Shown here piece by piece: positions 14,601 through 25,600 of a stretch of 64,000 bases of DNA. How positions within the stretch are numbered: the first letter of the stretch is position 1; every line of letters starts with the position of its first letter. The notes under the pieces were generated by a model. It did no database searches, was not told the origin of the DNA, and saw only the letters and a program-made list of their open reading frames with translations. The stretch is from Marthasterias glacialis (taxonomy: Eukaryota; Echinodermata; Asteroidea; Forcipulatida; Asteriidae): the NCBI GenBank assembly GCA_911728455.2, contig OU452229.1, forward strand, positions 1,927,001 through 1,991,000, given 5' to 3'. The position numbers and the translations under genes were made by a program.

Positions 14601-15998
14601 CCTTAATTTAAAGCCCCAGCTCAACATTGTAAGAAAGAAAAACACAAATCACAGATGTATGTATACCTTACCTGGTATAAAGATAATGATGGTAGAAAAC
14701 TTTCCTTGAAATATTTCTGTTATCGATTTTGAACAACAAATGAAATAAGATCCAAAATAAATTTTCGACTCATGTGAGACCAAAACTCTGCCTAAGAATG
14801 CGTACAGAAATGCTGAATGCACTTTTACCGTTTTCTCGCAAATGAAACAACGAAATGTACTAAATTTTCCACAGATTGTTTTTATTTAATACATAATATT
14901 ATAGCTTGATTTGTGCAAAGGATGGACGCATTTACGGACAGTTTACCAATGCTGAGCTGGGGCTTTAACTGACTATAACCATTAAGAGAAATAAGAGAAA
15001 CCATTTTTTATTACCGTATAATTATTTTCAGGACGATTCTGGACCAGAGTGGTCACGAATTCCACGGCCTCGTGTTTCATTGCAGACTCCACACCGAGAA
15101 CTACCAACCAGTGCTGTAAGTTTATTTCATCTGTGTATTGAAACGAAATGGTACCGGACATTGTGTACTGGATTCTTCTACTGTCAACCTTCTTATCTTA
15201 TATTTCCTGTTAAAAAGACGAACGAAATGTGTTGATCCCTTGACACCAAAACACGTTCTTGTTTTATTAGTAATAAGCTATAAACCACGAAGGAAGCTGA
15301 CTGGGTAAATTTTAATTCAACTTTGGGGTGTATACAACGAAAAAATTGACTGGAGCGGGCGGGATTTGAACCAACGACCCCAGATTAACGTTTTGGCGCT
15401 CTACCAACTGAGCTATCCAGCCCCACTATGTTGGCCGTCTCCCTATAATTTTGTCAGTAGCTTTGTACGGGGTGTAACTCAGAAGCCATTCAACCTGAAA
15501 CTGCCGTGCTTCAATCTGGAACTGCCGGTTTTGTTAAAGCGAGAGAAAAACATGCTGGGAGCATCAATTGCTCGTAAAGCATTTAAAAAAACAAATTGTT
15601 ACAATAGTGCATCAAAAGGAACTTTAATCAAGTAGCTCTAATGGGCTATTGTTTTAAAACCTAATACACTTACTTTTGGTTAATTAAAGGGGCTGTGGCG
15701 TCATGATTATAACAAGCCTGTTCATGGAAAGATGAACTCTCACCAGACACTGCACACGCGCATGCTTGCTGTCAAATCACAAAGGGTGCCGTCTTTGTCC
15801 AACTGTGGCGTGACTTCCGGCGCGCACGCGCGCGTAGTAACTGGGTTGTTCCATTTACTGCTATAATTATGACGACACAGCCCCTATAAGTATATTCTTT
15901 CAGTGTTTATAATCTAATGTGCTCCATACGTTTTTCAGGTGCATGAAGCTGCCCTAACTGGCTCTGGTGTTGGGGCAACAACGTATGATTATTTTTAG
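1..15998 (+). CDS. Transmembrane mucin with EGF-SEA-EGF architecture (5' end outside the window)
   Basis: Predicted cell-surface mucin, 5'-truncated by the window edge. I join nine coding exons: 1-8395, 9050-9172, 10221-10363, 10697-10928, 11868-12017, 12297-12679, 13872-13994, 15032-15115 and 15939-15998. Together they give 3,230 codons plus a stop, with GT-AG sites and matching phase at every junction. Order: Thr/Ser-rich tandem repeats (residues 1 to about 2660), a non-repetitive Ser/Thr/Pro linker, EGF, SEA, EGF, one membrane helix, and a basic then acidic cytoplasmic tail ending YDYF. The same order is known from the vertebrate MUC3/12/17 group, where the repeats carry O-glycans and the SEA domain splits the chain. 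A role as a glycocalyx mucin is inferred from that. The signal peptide and true N-terminus lie to the left. Orthology to a particular vertebrate mucin cannot be claimed, because repeats evolve too fast and the architecture could be convergent. Confidence 0.85.
7993..8395 (+). CDS. Mucin: non-repetitive Ser/Thr/Pro-rich linker at the end of the giant exon
   Basis: The array stops abruptly after a last DTTTPDV and passes into about 134 codons that do not repeat. They are still rich in Ser, Thr and Pro but carry more Arg, Lys and Gly. The reading frame continues to a GTAGGT donor at 8396, leaving phase 1. The next exon completes the split codon as Asp, the first residue of the EGF domain. Such a stalk between repeats and membrane-proximal domains is usual in membrane mucins. 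Confidence 0.85.
8575..8613. repeat. (TA)n microsatellite
   Basis: About 18 TA repeats followed by a T run, in the mucin intron just after the giant exon. Confidence 0.95.
9050..9172 (+). CDS. Mucin exon: first EGF domain (calcium-binding type)
   Basis: A 123-bp class 1-1 exon between a pyrimidine-rich tract with AG at 9048-9049 and a GTAAGA donor at 9173. With the preceding base it reads DECSVFVDGC through CVDQTDGYTCECRPGY to NNCT. Six cysteines have EGF spacing. The leading DEC and the aromatic-Thr-Cys-Glu-Cys core suggest a calcium-binding EGF. Symmetric phase-1 exons are typical of shuffled EGF modules. Confidence 0.85.
9430..9490 (+). mobile_element. SINE 3'-tail fragment
   Basis: The sequence CTGAGTATACAGTGCTTA and the following ACACATCGGTG-like stretch match the tail of the tRNA-derived element near 56.3-56.8 kb. 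A related tail is at about 29,733. The head is missing here. Confidence 0.55.
10221..10928 (+). CDS. Mucin exons: SEA domain split over two exons
   Basis: Exons 10221-10363 and 10697-10928 join in phase 0 and encode a SEA domain of about 120 residues. The first half holds the pattern FTPDLDDETSEEFKDLAEKV. The second holds TYLGCTV then FSNGSIIADF. SEA domains fold into a ferredoxin-like sandwich, and many cut themselves between Gly and Ser of a GSVVV-type turn. Here the turn is GSIIA, with Gly at 10772-10774 and Ser at 10775-10777. Several N-glycosylation sequons are visible (NST, NFS, NGS and two NDT). Confidence 0.85.
11868..12017 (+). CDS. Mucin exon: second EGF domain
   Basis: A 150-bp class 1-1 exon after a strong acceptor (AG at 11866-11867) and before a GTATGC donor. 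It reads QNECMVADENDCSVNAVCVD, then YFTCECTEGYVD, and ends with RYCDEP. Six cysteines in EGF spacing follow the SEA domain directly and precede the membrane helix, completing the EGF-SEA-EGF order. Confidence 0.85.
12297..12679 (+). CDS. Mucin exon: membrane helix and start of the cytoplasmic tail
   Basis: The acceptor is at 12295-12296. After DKVIIYTDYT comes an uninterrupted hydrophobic stretch of about 26 residues starting IFIIVCSVTL and ending TIALLCI. The stop-transfer sequence RRRQKKK follows immediately. The tail contains Tyr-rich and Gly-rich segments and a charged, probably helical stretch (LTEREEQLVRNIKSAIEETR). The donor GTACGA is at 12680. If this intron were retained, nine more codons would lead to a TGA at 12707-12709, giving a shorter tail. 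Confidence 0.85.
12965..13430. repeat. Short-period repeat of TATCGCCGTAGTATTGCG-like units
   Basis: An intron of the mucin gene contains scattered and then dense copies (mainly 13,225-13,430) of a motif around ATCGCCGTAGTATTGCGATA, in both orientations and with many variants. The result is a self-complementary AT-rich block. No coding function is seen. It could be a decayed satellite or part of a DNA transposon. Confidence 0.6.
13872..15998 (+). CDS. Mucin exons: distal cytoplasmic tail and stop
   Basis: Three short phase-0 exons (13872-13994, 15032-15115, 15939-15998) stay open in frame and encode 41, 28 and 19 residues. The last reads VHEAALTGSGVGATTYDYF. The TAG at 15996-15998 overlaps a GTGAGT donor-like sequence. 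If that donor is used with the acceptor at 16961-16962, the joined codon is again TAG. No known domain is visible. The many Ser and Tyr residues could be phosphorylated. Confidence 0.65.
14609..14968. mobile_element. MITE with TTAAAGCCCCAGCTCA ends
   Basis: About 360 bp with inverted ends: TTAAAGCCCCAGCTCAACAT on the left and the complement of it, ending GAGCTGGGGCTTTAA, on the right. A second, shorter copy at 56472-56727 shares the ends and interior segments such as GCAAATGAAACAACGAAATG. No open frame is seen. The TTA/TAA edges suggest the target site. Confidence 0.8.
15346..15422 (-). mobile_element. tRNA-like head of a SINE
   Basis: On the minus strand GGCTGGATAGCTCAGTTGGT opens a D-arm with a good box A. 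A seven-base anticodon-like loop follows, then a box-B-like GGTTCAAATCC. The acceptor ends can pair (GGCTGGA with TCCAGTC), but there are extra bases before the 3' acceptor strand and loop position 33 is C, so a working tRNA is unlikely. A fragment of the same head is at about 50,555. Confidence 0.6.
15688..15885. mobile_element. MITE with AGGGGCTGTGGCGTCAT ends
   Basis: About 200 bp bounded by inverted repeats AGGGGCTGTGGCGTCATGAT and its imperfect complement ending GACGACACAGCCCCT. The interior is GC-rich with no coding frame. It lies in the mucin intron before the last coding exon. Confidence 0.75.
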
Positions 15999-16962
15999 TG
16001 AGTACAAATTTTGATGCAAATTCTTTATTCGATACGTTTCCAGAGAGAATATTTTGTGAACGCCTCGGCGCTAAATAATTACGCTCACGAGTTTCCTAAG
16101 TGTAACAATAGGCATTTCTTTTGCGACGTCACAGCCGCGAGTTGAAAACGATTTATCAGTCCATACAATAATGCTATCAACTTACATGCCTTTTCACTGA
16201 CAAATAATTTGTATAAGACAAAAAATTTAAAATGCGAGCCTTTAAAATATTGTTCCGTATGTTTTTAACATTAAAAGGACAAATTTGTGATCAACCCACC
16301 GATATTTTGTGATACTCGAGGTGGTCCCTTGCCAAATTGTCAGAAACATTTGTTAATAAAAAGAGTTCATACATTGATCAAAGAAGAAGCAAGCTACTTT
16401 TATGTAAAAGCAACTGTGAACAATAGCCACATCAGTTGACTAAAGAGGTCATTTTGATAGGCCAATCAAGGTTCACTGCGGTTCACAGTAAAATGGGGGG
16501 AAACGACAGGAGAAAAAAATATGTATAAAATAAAGAAAGAGAAAAAAAATGTAGCAAGAAGGAGACGGGCACAAGGGTTGCTAGCCCCTGTGCCCCAGTA
16601 ACCCACCTAAACAGTGCGGTGAAGGTAATGTGCTATACATGACCTGATCTGAAAGCATCATAATATGACTCGTAACAGATCGGGTTCAGAGGAAAACCAC
16701 TTGGTCAAGGATTGAGTGATCAGCACTGATGGAATATTGTATACCTCCCACTACCCTACGGTAGTTTGCGTTGATTACGACTGGTTGAAATCAGCTTTCG
16801 CGGATGAAGATTTTTGTAAAGAAACGTTTACTGTTGAAAGAACTTTGAAAAAGGACCCGGGTGTCGCATTGAAAAAAATATTTAGGGTTTTATTTTGGGG
16901 AATTGTTTTAGTGATAACGTGAATCACATGCCGGTAATGCCTTTTATTTTCTCCTTTTTCAG

Positions 16963-17060
16963 GAAAACACGTCCGAGGAGATGAAGATTCAGTGAATCGT
17001 CAAGATATTTTTAAAATTATTATTATCCATTTTTCAGAATAAAAAGATGCAAGTAGGAAT
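16963..17060 (+). other. Probable 3'-UTR exon of the mucin gene
   Basis: A strong pyrimidine-rich acceptor ends at 16962. About 75 bases later an AATAAA hexamer (17038-17043) provides a polyadenylation signal. This fits a terminal non-coding exon whose first base rebuilds the TAG stop. The exact cleavage site is not visible. Confidence 0.55.
17038..17043 (+). promoter_or_regulatory. Polyadenylation signal AATAAA of the mucin gene
   Basis: Canonical hexamer in the expected place, about 75 bases into the predicted last exon. Confidence 0.5.
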
Positions 17061-17289
17061 ACTATTTTTTATGCGTACCACCATACCCTTTTTGACCGTA
17101 TGTATAGTTTTTTTTAGAGCTAATTTTAACGACTTTTTAAAAACTTATTATCAGCATGAAACATGCCTGCAAACGTATCGATAAATTCGGCATCAGATAT
17201 TCAATACATTGGATCCCTTCAAGGTGACTTAACCTATCAGTTCTCTTGAGTATCGATAGCAAAAAAAAGGGTTCTTCTTCTTCTTTCGT

Positions 17290-17540
17290 ATGTCAACAAC
17301 GTGTACGGCTGTTAAAATATTGACAGTTAGTGAGGTATGTCACCAGTTGTGGATCTTCTGAGTTGAAGAGTGGGGGGGGGGGGGGTCCTGTCACGGCACC
17401 CTCAGTCATGACATGTTGGTGGGTCTGAACCTGTCCGCAGGGACAGAGGTTGCTATCTAGGATGCCCCATTTTTCCAAGGTCACTTGTAGTACTCTGTGC
17501 ACGTCATTTTTGGGACCATTTTGGTGTCACACACATTGCT
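17290..17540 (-). pseudogene. LINE reverse-transcriptase 3'-end remnant
   Basis: The minus-strand translation contains KWGILDSNLCPCGQVQTHQH, then EDPQLVTYLTNC and a stop. A WG...CxCGxxQTxxH pattern near the C-terminus is typical of ORF2 proteins in several LINE clades. Only about 70 codons remain, broken by a homopolymer G run. A similar scrap (DNPEQVT on the minus strand) is at about 9,900-9,990. Confidence 0.5.
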
Positions 17541-18512
17541 GTAGGATGTGAAGGAAACAAAATCACGCGCTTTAACGGACCCTAATGTTCGAATCCGCGC
17601 GAGACTTACTCAGTCTATTGATCTAAGGAATTCTAAAATATAATGTGCTGTAGCTGAAGGCCTGAAGTTGTAGCTGTTGGAGTAGGTAAAGAAAACCAAC
17701 GTTCCACCGGTTAGAGTCTAAACCAAATCCACAGGCTCCTACCTAGTCCAACGTGAGATTCAAAGTTGGTTTTTTTTTTACTCATGCCCAACCATGTCTA
17801 GGAATAAAAATGGCCATCATAAGTCAGATCATCCGTTTCTTTCAACCAGTATAAGAAAAACATAATTTTCAATGAAGCATTTGCATAATGTTGGATTTTT
17901 TCTGGGTTTTCTGCTGTTTCATTGTATTTTATATTTAGTTATCTTGTTCTTTATGCAACAGCACCATGAGCTTTTTTGGTGTTAAGTTAAGTCTTGGTTA
18001 GTATTTTTTTCGGTGACTGATCAAAAAGACCTTTTTAAGGGTATCTAGTGACAAGTCAAAGTTCAGATTGATCTGGATTACGAATCATTTCGAACAATAC
18101 TGATAGGGCCTAATCACAACGGGGCAATGGTGGTAATTTTGTTCTTAGAAAAACTCACTTCATTGAAATAATCTGATGTAAATAAAACAATTAATCAATA
18201 AGGTGCGTGTATCTATGTATCTTTAGTATTCAAATACAGTTTTCCAGTCACGTTTTTTAAGTCACCTTAACTGAATGAGGATTAAGTGAGTACAAAGTTA
18301 TCGTTTTTTGGCATCAAAAATCCGTTTCAAATGTATAAAGAGTTTTTATTAGTCCAACTGTTTTGTTGAACTATTTTATAAACTAACAGTTATATTTTAT
18401 TACACTGATGATGTGGAAACACGATGGAACGTAATGTGTGTGAATGTTGGCTTACTTCGTAACGTAGCAAACCTGGTCATTATTAATAGGCAATCAATAA
18501 TATGTGTTATAT

Positions 18513-18702
18513 ACACTGCAAAAACTGGGGTGTGAAATTGACTCTCTTGTTATCTATAATAATGTGACAACACCGGCATAATGTTAGTTATCCACATTGC
18601 TTTATTGTTGGCAATACTAAGTTTTTTTATTAACACCATGTCGGAGTTGTCACATAATAGATACCAAGAGAATCAGTTTAACACCCCAGTTTTTGCAGTG
18701 TT
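18513..18702. mobile_element. MITE with ACACTGCAAAAACTGGGGTG ends
   Basis: About 190 bp with inverted terminal repeats. The left end ACACTGCAAAAACTGGGGTG is mirrored by CACCCCAGTTTTTGCAGTGT on the right, and the inner ends also pair (GACTCTCTTG with CAAGAGAATC). No coding frame is seen. Confidence 0.85.
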
Positions 18703-19289
18703 GGCAATTATAATATCATGTATGGTGATTTGTAAAGCAACCAAAGACTCATTTACGTACCAAAATTGAATTGTAATTTTACTTCTTGTCGCTTAAAGCT
18801 TTATATAAATTAAAGAAACATTTGTCATGTAAATCATCTCCGTGTCTTCTCCATTCAGAGCGTGGGAACTTTTTTTATTTGCATGTCGGGGTGCACTCAG
18901 TTTTGAGTTTTCATCGATCTTGACATGGATAGCCTACTCGAATCTTAGCATAATTCCCTTTATGACACACCTCTTGCCGGTTTTGTGTTCTGTCATGGCT
19001 GACGTGGGGTTAACTATTTTGTTGGTACTGAGTCATTACGTCACACGCATGCGCATCTACTGCACGCCCAAAGTTTTTGCTCTTTCCGGTTCCACTGGTT
19101 GGCAAATGTCACTGGTTATTTAAACGAAAAACACTCATTCCTTAGTTCAAAGGCATTCTTTTAATGAAAGAAACCGATATTTCTGATAAGACTTTGAGTC
19201 TTTGCAAGACACATGTGAAATGCAAGTCCAGAAATTGTTTTATTCATAAATCATCATTAACCACTTGTAGAGATCAGTGACAGCTCATT

Positions 19290-19410
19290 GGGAGACTTTT
19301 GAGATGATAGCACGCGTCCCACAGACCGGTCCTTTTCCATTGTTTTCATCGCTGAAAACAATGGAAAAGGATAGATCTGTGGGACGCCCGCTATCGTCTC
19401 AAAAGTCTCC
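19290..19410. mobile_element. Foldback element, GGGAGACTTTTGAGA family
   Basis: A near-perfect 121-bp palindrome: GGGAGACTTTTGAGATGATA pairs with the complementary right arm ending CGTCTCAAAAGTCTCC, with only a few loop bases near 19,350. A related copy is at 39,575-39,686, and more diverged ones are at 44,668-44,785 and 51,719-51,845. It sits about 260 bp upstream of the guanine deaminase ATG. Confidence 0.85.
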
Positions 19411-19669
19411 TAAAAAGTATTTGCAAAGTTGTCCTTGGATGTTAATCGAACAGCGCCCGCTATCGTTCAATGGGTTCGTGTGTGTATCAGGAACAGCTGA
19501 TGGAAGAGGATCTGGGGAGGATCGGATGAGACTGCGAACAACTTCTTGCACAAAGTTGCACTTAACTTGCACTCAGTCACAGTCAAATGGTTATGTTGTT
19601 GTTGATTGTTGGCCTAAATGTACATGTATGGGTTGTAACAGGTCTTAGGATTTAAAGGGTTATTTTACG

Positions 19670-22600
19670 ATGTCGTCGTTAGTATTTCGAGGAACATTAG
19701 TACATGCCGAGTCTGCCAGTCAGCCGTTGAAGATTCTTGAGAAACATGTTATCGGTGTCAACAAAAATAAGGTAAAGTTACGTTGGGAAGTTAACTCACA
19801 CTGGGCGCAGGGACAGTGACACTGTGTAATATTATAATTTTTAAAAACGATTGTGATACGGTGGCTGTCGGATATGTAGTGGACTTTGACGTTGATTCTG
19901 TGTTGCTTGTAGTTTGTACGACGAGTGTAGAAGAATGTTCTCAGGTGTATGAATGAGGACGAAAAGACTTCAGATTTCAATAGTTTATGAGGTGTCAGGT
20001 CACTTCGTACCTTTGCCACTTCGTACCTTGGTCACTTCGTACCTTCACCAAGGTACAAAGTGACTTTGGACGTTTCGTACCCTGACTTCAGAATTCTATA
20101 CAGGAGTTATGACAAGTGGGGGTCGTTAATGACCCCATGGGATGCAGTGGGGGTCGTTAATGCCCCGTTGATCCCCGTGCAGTGGCGGCTGCCAAAGTCA
20201 CACCGCACGCTACTGACGCCGCTAATGACGTCGCCACAGAACCCCACATTTTCAAAAGAGAGATTAAGCTTGCTTGTGTTTAAATTATTTAAAAAAAATT
20301 ACAAGAATTTAATTTAAACAATCTATAAAACAAAACTAAAAAGTGGTCTTTAACGAAAATAAGTCAAAAGAATAAAAAAAAAAATAAAAAAAAGAGCTTT
20401 AACGAAAATTAATCAAAACAATTAAAAATTAAAAAGTGTCCAGGGTACGAAACGTCCAAAGTCACTTCGTACCTTGGTGAAGGTACGAAGTGGCAAAGGT
20501 ACGAAGTGACTCGAAAGCGTTTACGATCTAAATATGTCTTGCTGTAGTGTAATTTGCCACTGAATTTTTTTAAGATGCCCACTCGTCACCATTACCGTAC
20601 GACTTTTTTTTGTGGCATGTACCTGTACATAGTTAACTTACAATGCGTAATGGTGATTTGCTCCCAAAACTGACTGCTATGCGCGCATGCTTGTTAAAAA
20701 CTTTTGAGCACCCCTGGGCCTAGGTACGCTGGTACGCGCGTTTCAAAATGAGTTAGTTGCAAAATGCGATCATAAAGCAAATGATTCGTTTTCGGTGAGA
20801 CAGCTCACAAATCAAAGAATGAGAGGGGACCAGTTGCTCTTTGATTAATGATGCCACTTTTGAGGGATACCATATTTGACCGGCGCGTCGAGTGGATAGG
20901 CCACAGGCCTAAATAAAATCTCCCATATATTGATCTAGCCCGCAGCCTAGGTACATGTAGTCTCTTCAAATCCAAACTACCAAATCAATTCTTGCTAGTT
21001 ATTCCATAAATATTCCTCACATTCCTCCATCCCTCTAATCGCACTGACAGACTATTCCACTCATATTATTCCCATCAATTTCCCAGATTGTGGAACACTT
21101 CATCTCTTCATCTGGGAGGCTGATCTGACGTCCTCTTTTTTCATTTCTCCAAAATCTAAAGGACATGTTTAAACCCCATTTCGCATTTGATGTTCACCTT
21201 GAGTGTATGAAGGTCATGAATAATAGCCATTGTTAGGCTCCCATTCCCTGTCCTTTGTGGTTAAGTTAATCCTCTTGTCATCATCACTCATGCATGGGGC
21301 AGCATGCTGCCCAGCAACAGTGTCAGTATATTTAGTTTACTTCTGTTTGTTGTCCCTGACCTGACCCTATTTTTTATCTGGCTGTTCGTTCCCCTTTCTT
21401 GGTTTTGTTCCCTTCCTACATATTCCACCCTCAATCAAGTCCTTTTTTATTATTTCTATTTTTTTTTTTTTTCCTACTTATTTACTTTTTTGATGTACTT
21501 GCTTCGTTGTAATTTTTTTGTCTTGGTCAAATAAATGATATTAATAATATTATTTTTTGACCCCTTATGTCAAACGTCGAGGTGATTGTGGCTAAACAAA
21601 AGCAATGTTGTCTGAGCGATAACTCCAGAAGGACTTGGTGTGTGGCTTGGTCTTGGGATCCCTCAGAAGCCATTGATTGTTTTTGGGCCCCCTACACGTA
21701 GGTCAAATGTCACTTTGGTTATTATGGACCCTATAAAATAAAAGAAATGTCTGAGCGATAACGCTAGAAAGACGTGGCCTATCAACCCCAAACTTGGTGT
21801 GTGGACGGGTCTTGGGATTCCTCAGAAGCCTTTTGCTTTTGGACCCCTGATGGAAAATGTCTAGTTTATCATGGACCAAAGCATAAGAAATGTTGTCCAA
21901 GCGATGACTCGAAAAAGACTTGGCATATTAACTCCAAACGCGGTGTATGGATAGGTCTTTGGATCCCTTAGAAGTCTATAGATGGGTTGCACATTACGAC
22001 AACAGAGGGGAAAAATCAGCCATCTTTGATGATAATCACTGCACATGTAAATGAGTGTAAATGCTTCCATTCTTTGCACAAATCAAGATATTTGTAATAA
22101 AACCATACCTGGTTGGGTATGAAGAAGGAAAGGGTTGGTGTGAGGGTATTGGTTGAGTGGGGGGACTAGGTGTTTGATGTTGGGGCAGAGGTTGGATGTG
22201 AGGGTAGGGGTTGGATGCAGAGGGAAAGGGTTGGGGTGTGAGTGTATTGGTTGAGTGGGGGGACTAGGTATTTGATGTTGGGGTAGAGGTTGGGTGTGAG
22301 GGTAGGGGTTGGGTATGAAGAGGGAAAGGGTTGGGCTGTGAGTGTATTGGTTGAGTGGGGGACTAGGTGCTTGATGTTAAGGCAGAGGTTGGGTGCGAAG
22401 GTAGGGGTTGGGGTTGGGTGTGAGGGTATACGTGTAGTTTGGTGTTGCTGAGGGTAGGGGATGGGTGTGAGAGTTGGGAATGACTGCGTGCACATTTGAA
22501 GCACAACCACAGTGGTTGATTGGGCTTCATTCTTTGGGAATAATGCCTCCCTGGACGGTAGCTTGAAAATCTGACGTCACTTTGTGGTACACATGATTAA

Positions 22601-25600
22601 ATACCAGCAAGCTTGTTGCATGTGCAATCTGAGTCTCATAAAACAACCATCTGGCAAATCACTTGCTGTGTATCTGAACCTTTTCAAAAACAAATCAAAA
22701 ACCTTGACTTCTTTTTTCTTAAATATTCTTTTTGGAATATAGCCGTTGAATAGACCGATACATTAAGCCCCACCTACTAATTGTATTGACCATTCACAGC
22801 CTTGGAATCGCCAGTGAAAGTCCGACACGTTAAAAATCCCATTAGAAAAGTAAGCAAACGGCCGCCATTATTCTGACACAGAACAGCACACACAACTGTA
22901 CTAACTTTTGTTTTGTTTAAAATTTTCCGTATTTCTGGTGGTGCAAATCCCACAGCAGTGGTCCCTGTACAGTCGTGTAATAGTGGTTTAACAGTGTTCC
23001 TGTCTGCATTGTTCTTTGGACTCAAGGCACTGCCCAAAAGGCCACGAAACTAAATCCATACCGTTCACAAAAACCATGCACATGTGTGTATCCGATACGC
23101 GTGTGTTTGCAACCGAACTGCTGCTGCGATGATGGCAAGAAAGTCACGCCATGTGCTGTTGCTAGGCAGTTGCTAAGATAGGCGGGGCTTAATGGATCGG
23201 TCTATTTTTGAGCTGTGCCCATCCAAGGTGAAAATGCCTCCAAATAAGTAAACAGGCCAAGCTTCATTTTGGAAAAGGGGCCAGATCCTTGTAAGTGAAA
23301 TAGATCCAGCCTGATTCTTCGTTCTTGAAATAAGGGCAAGGGCACCAAGGCGTTTTCTTCCTTGTAAAGGGCACCTCTATGAGGAAATGCCCCTTGATAC
23401 TTGACACTTGATATGCCCTTAATTGAAATCAACATCCCCAGGGCAAAATTTCTGACCATATTTCATCAATCCTGAACAATGACCTTCAAATCTTTTATGA
23501 ATTTAGGCCTACAGTAGTTTGTGGTTTACAAACTATTTGTGAGGCTTGGCATATAAATAATTCAGTGACCATTTACAAAGTCGGCAACTTTTCACGGTGA
23601 CACTCCAGGCTTGGTTGGATGCACAATTGTTTGTTGGAAAAGAGTACATTCATTCCCACTGATGTCAATATAAACTCCTCGATAAACCAACTGGTAAACA
23701 ATTGGGTAACAGTAGCAAATTTGTAAAATGTAACATTTCAGAGTACAAATTGTGTAGTTACTGTATTATCATAGTTTTAAATCATGTACAATACTGAATT
23801 TTGTTTAAAGGATGCTCCTTTAAATCAAAAAGCATGGGTCACCAAGCAAGAAGTAGTGTCACATTATTAGGCAGTGCATGAGGCATGCAGTTACATTTTA
23901 CAGTAGGCACGCAGCAATGTAGATGTTAACATGTCGGCTTGCAGTCTACATGGTCCACAAAGTACATTTGGCATTAGGCATGCAAGCCATCAGATCTCAT
24001 CTAAACCCGATAGACAAAGGTATATCATCACTCAAAGGTGTATAAGCTGAATGAAATTGTGTTTGCTTTGTGAAGCATGTAATTAGAAGCTTCACTTTGG
24101 CCTCTGTTCTTTTACACCAGATCATTTTTGTTGAACCTGAAGATCGCCTTCAAGAACTCTCCCAGCATCATGGCTTCCGACTGGAGGATGTCCGAGGCAT
24201 GGAAGGGTAAAGTCACCTCTGTTAAACCCTTTCCATTACACCTGAGGCAGGGATGCGATTTCTCCAGATTTTACCAAGTTACCGTAACTTATGGAATTTG
24301 TTGCCAATTTCGTTTTGGTTAATGTCATTTACATACATCCAGACCCTTGTCAACCTTGACCAATATCACAGTGCATGCACTATATTTTGACTACACCAAA
24401 AAGTGCTTGTCCCATCTACATTTAAGCACCGAATGCTGCCACTGAGATACGGGTTATGGCAGGGTTGAAAGCCACTAAGACGGCCTAAACCTTCCTTTTG
24501 GTGTTTCATGGATTTTTCATTTCCATCCACTCTCATCGCCGCTGAGGTGTAACTGGTTGACTCATACTCGTACCGCCTCTTTCTGTTAGGATATTTCCAA
24601 TGGTGGTAAAAATAAAAGAAGGTTCAAAATTGCAATCGTTTCAACCTGGAGTGGAGATAATTGAAATGCCAAAACGCCAGACATGGTATACAAATAATGA
24701 TTGTTTATAAATGCAATGGTGATTATATTTTCAAGCATTGAAAGGTGGAATGTTTATGTTCAGTGAGGTGATGAAACATAATCTTTCATTGAATGAAAAT
24801 ACTCTCTCCACTGCACGAATGCAAAACATTCATTATTTGTCTCACATAATTGATTAGGCATCACTCTTTCTCAGTGGGTAACTTTAAACTTAACAATACA
24901 TATTTGTTCCGTCTCATCAGTTCTTTTATTGGGGACATCAAAACAGTTCATGACATACCAGAATTTATTCAGTTGTTAATCACTTGTTGTGTTTGCTTCC
25001 AGGCATTTCCTTGTTCCAGGTTTTGTGGATACCCACATCCATGCCCCGCAGTATGTTTATACTGGAACAGCCATGAATCTACCTCTACTGGAGTGGCTAA
25101 ACAAATACACATTCCCCACTGAGGCCAAGTTTGCTGACCTTGACTTTGCTACTGATGCCTACAGGAAAGTTGTGGTAGGTGTTTTGTAAAGCGGCATTGT
25201 TTTTGTTTTTTTTAAAAAGGTTGTTTAACCAGTTGGCGCCAGATGACCTGTTTACACGCAGCTGTTTCCCCTGCCTGGAAACGAAAGCCGTCTTAAGACG
25301 CCATTATGTTATTTCAGACCATCGGACCGAAGGTCGCCCGGTCATACAACTGTAAAGCCTGTGCAGACCACGCACACGCAGTTTAACACTTCGATTCACC
25401 CACACAAGGACAAAAAAAGGTCGGGAATATACTAGTATTTTTTGGCCCTTGATGAGAGGTGGTTTTTGTGTAATCCCCGATTATAGACCTTTGTCCTTTT
25501 GTTCCAAGAAGGGGATTACGAGGCATCGACAGGCTTCCACCATTGTCCATTCATTGTATTTCGGCTGAATGGAGGTAAGTCACAGTGAGCCGGCAATCGA

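Larger units (their letters stand above)
17044..19669. other. Intergenic region between mucin and guanine deaminase genes
   Basis: No conserved gene is recognised. It holds a decayed LINE 3' end (17,290-17,540, minus), a MITE (18,513-18,702), a foldback element (19,290-19,410) and presumably the promoter and 5' UTR of guanine deaminase. A G-run at 17,371-17,384 and short T-runs are also present. I could not identify a TATA box or a transcription start. Confidence 0.6.

Noticed and set aside
15346..15422. A functional tRNA gene with anticodon GTT on the minus strand
   Set aside because: The loop has C at position 33, there are extra bases between the T-arm and the acceptor strand, and a related head fragment occurs elsewhere. 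This fits a SINE better.
16716..16922. A 68-codon frame before the mucin 3'-UTR exon
   Set aside because: It lacks splice signals in phase with the upstream exons, which already end in a stop, and shows no family similarity.
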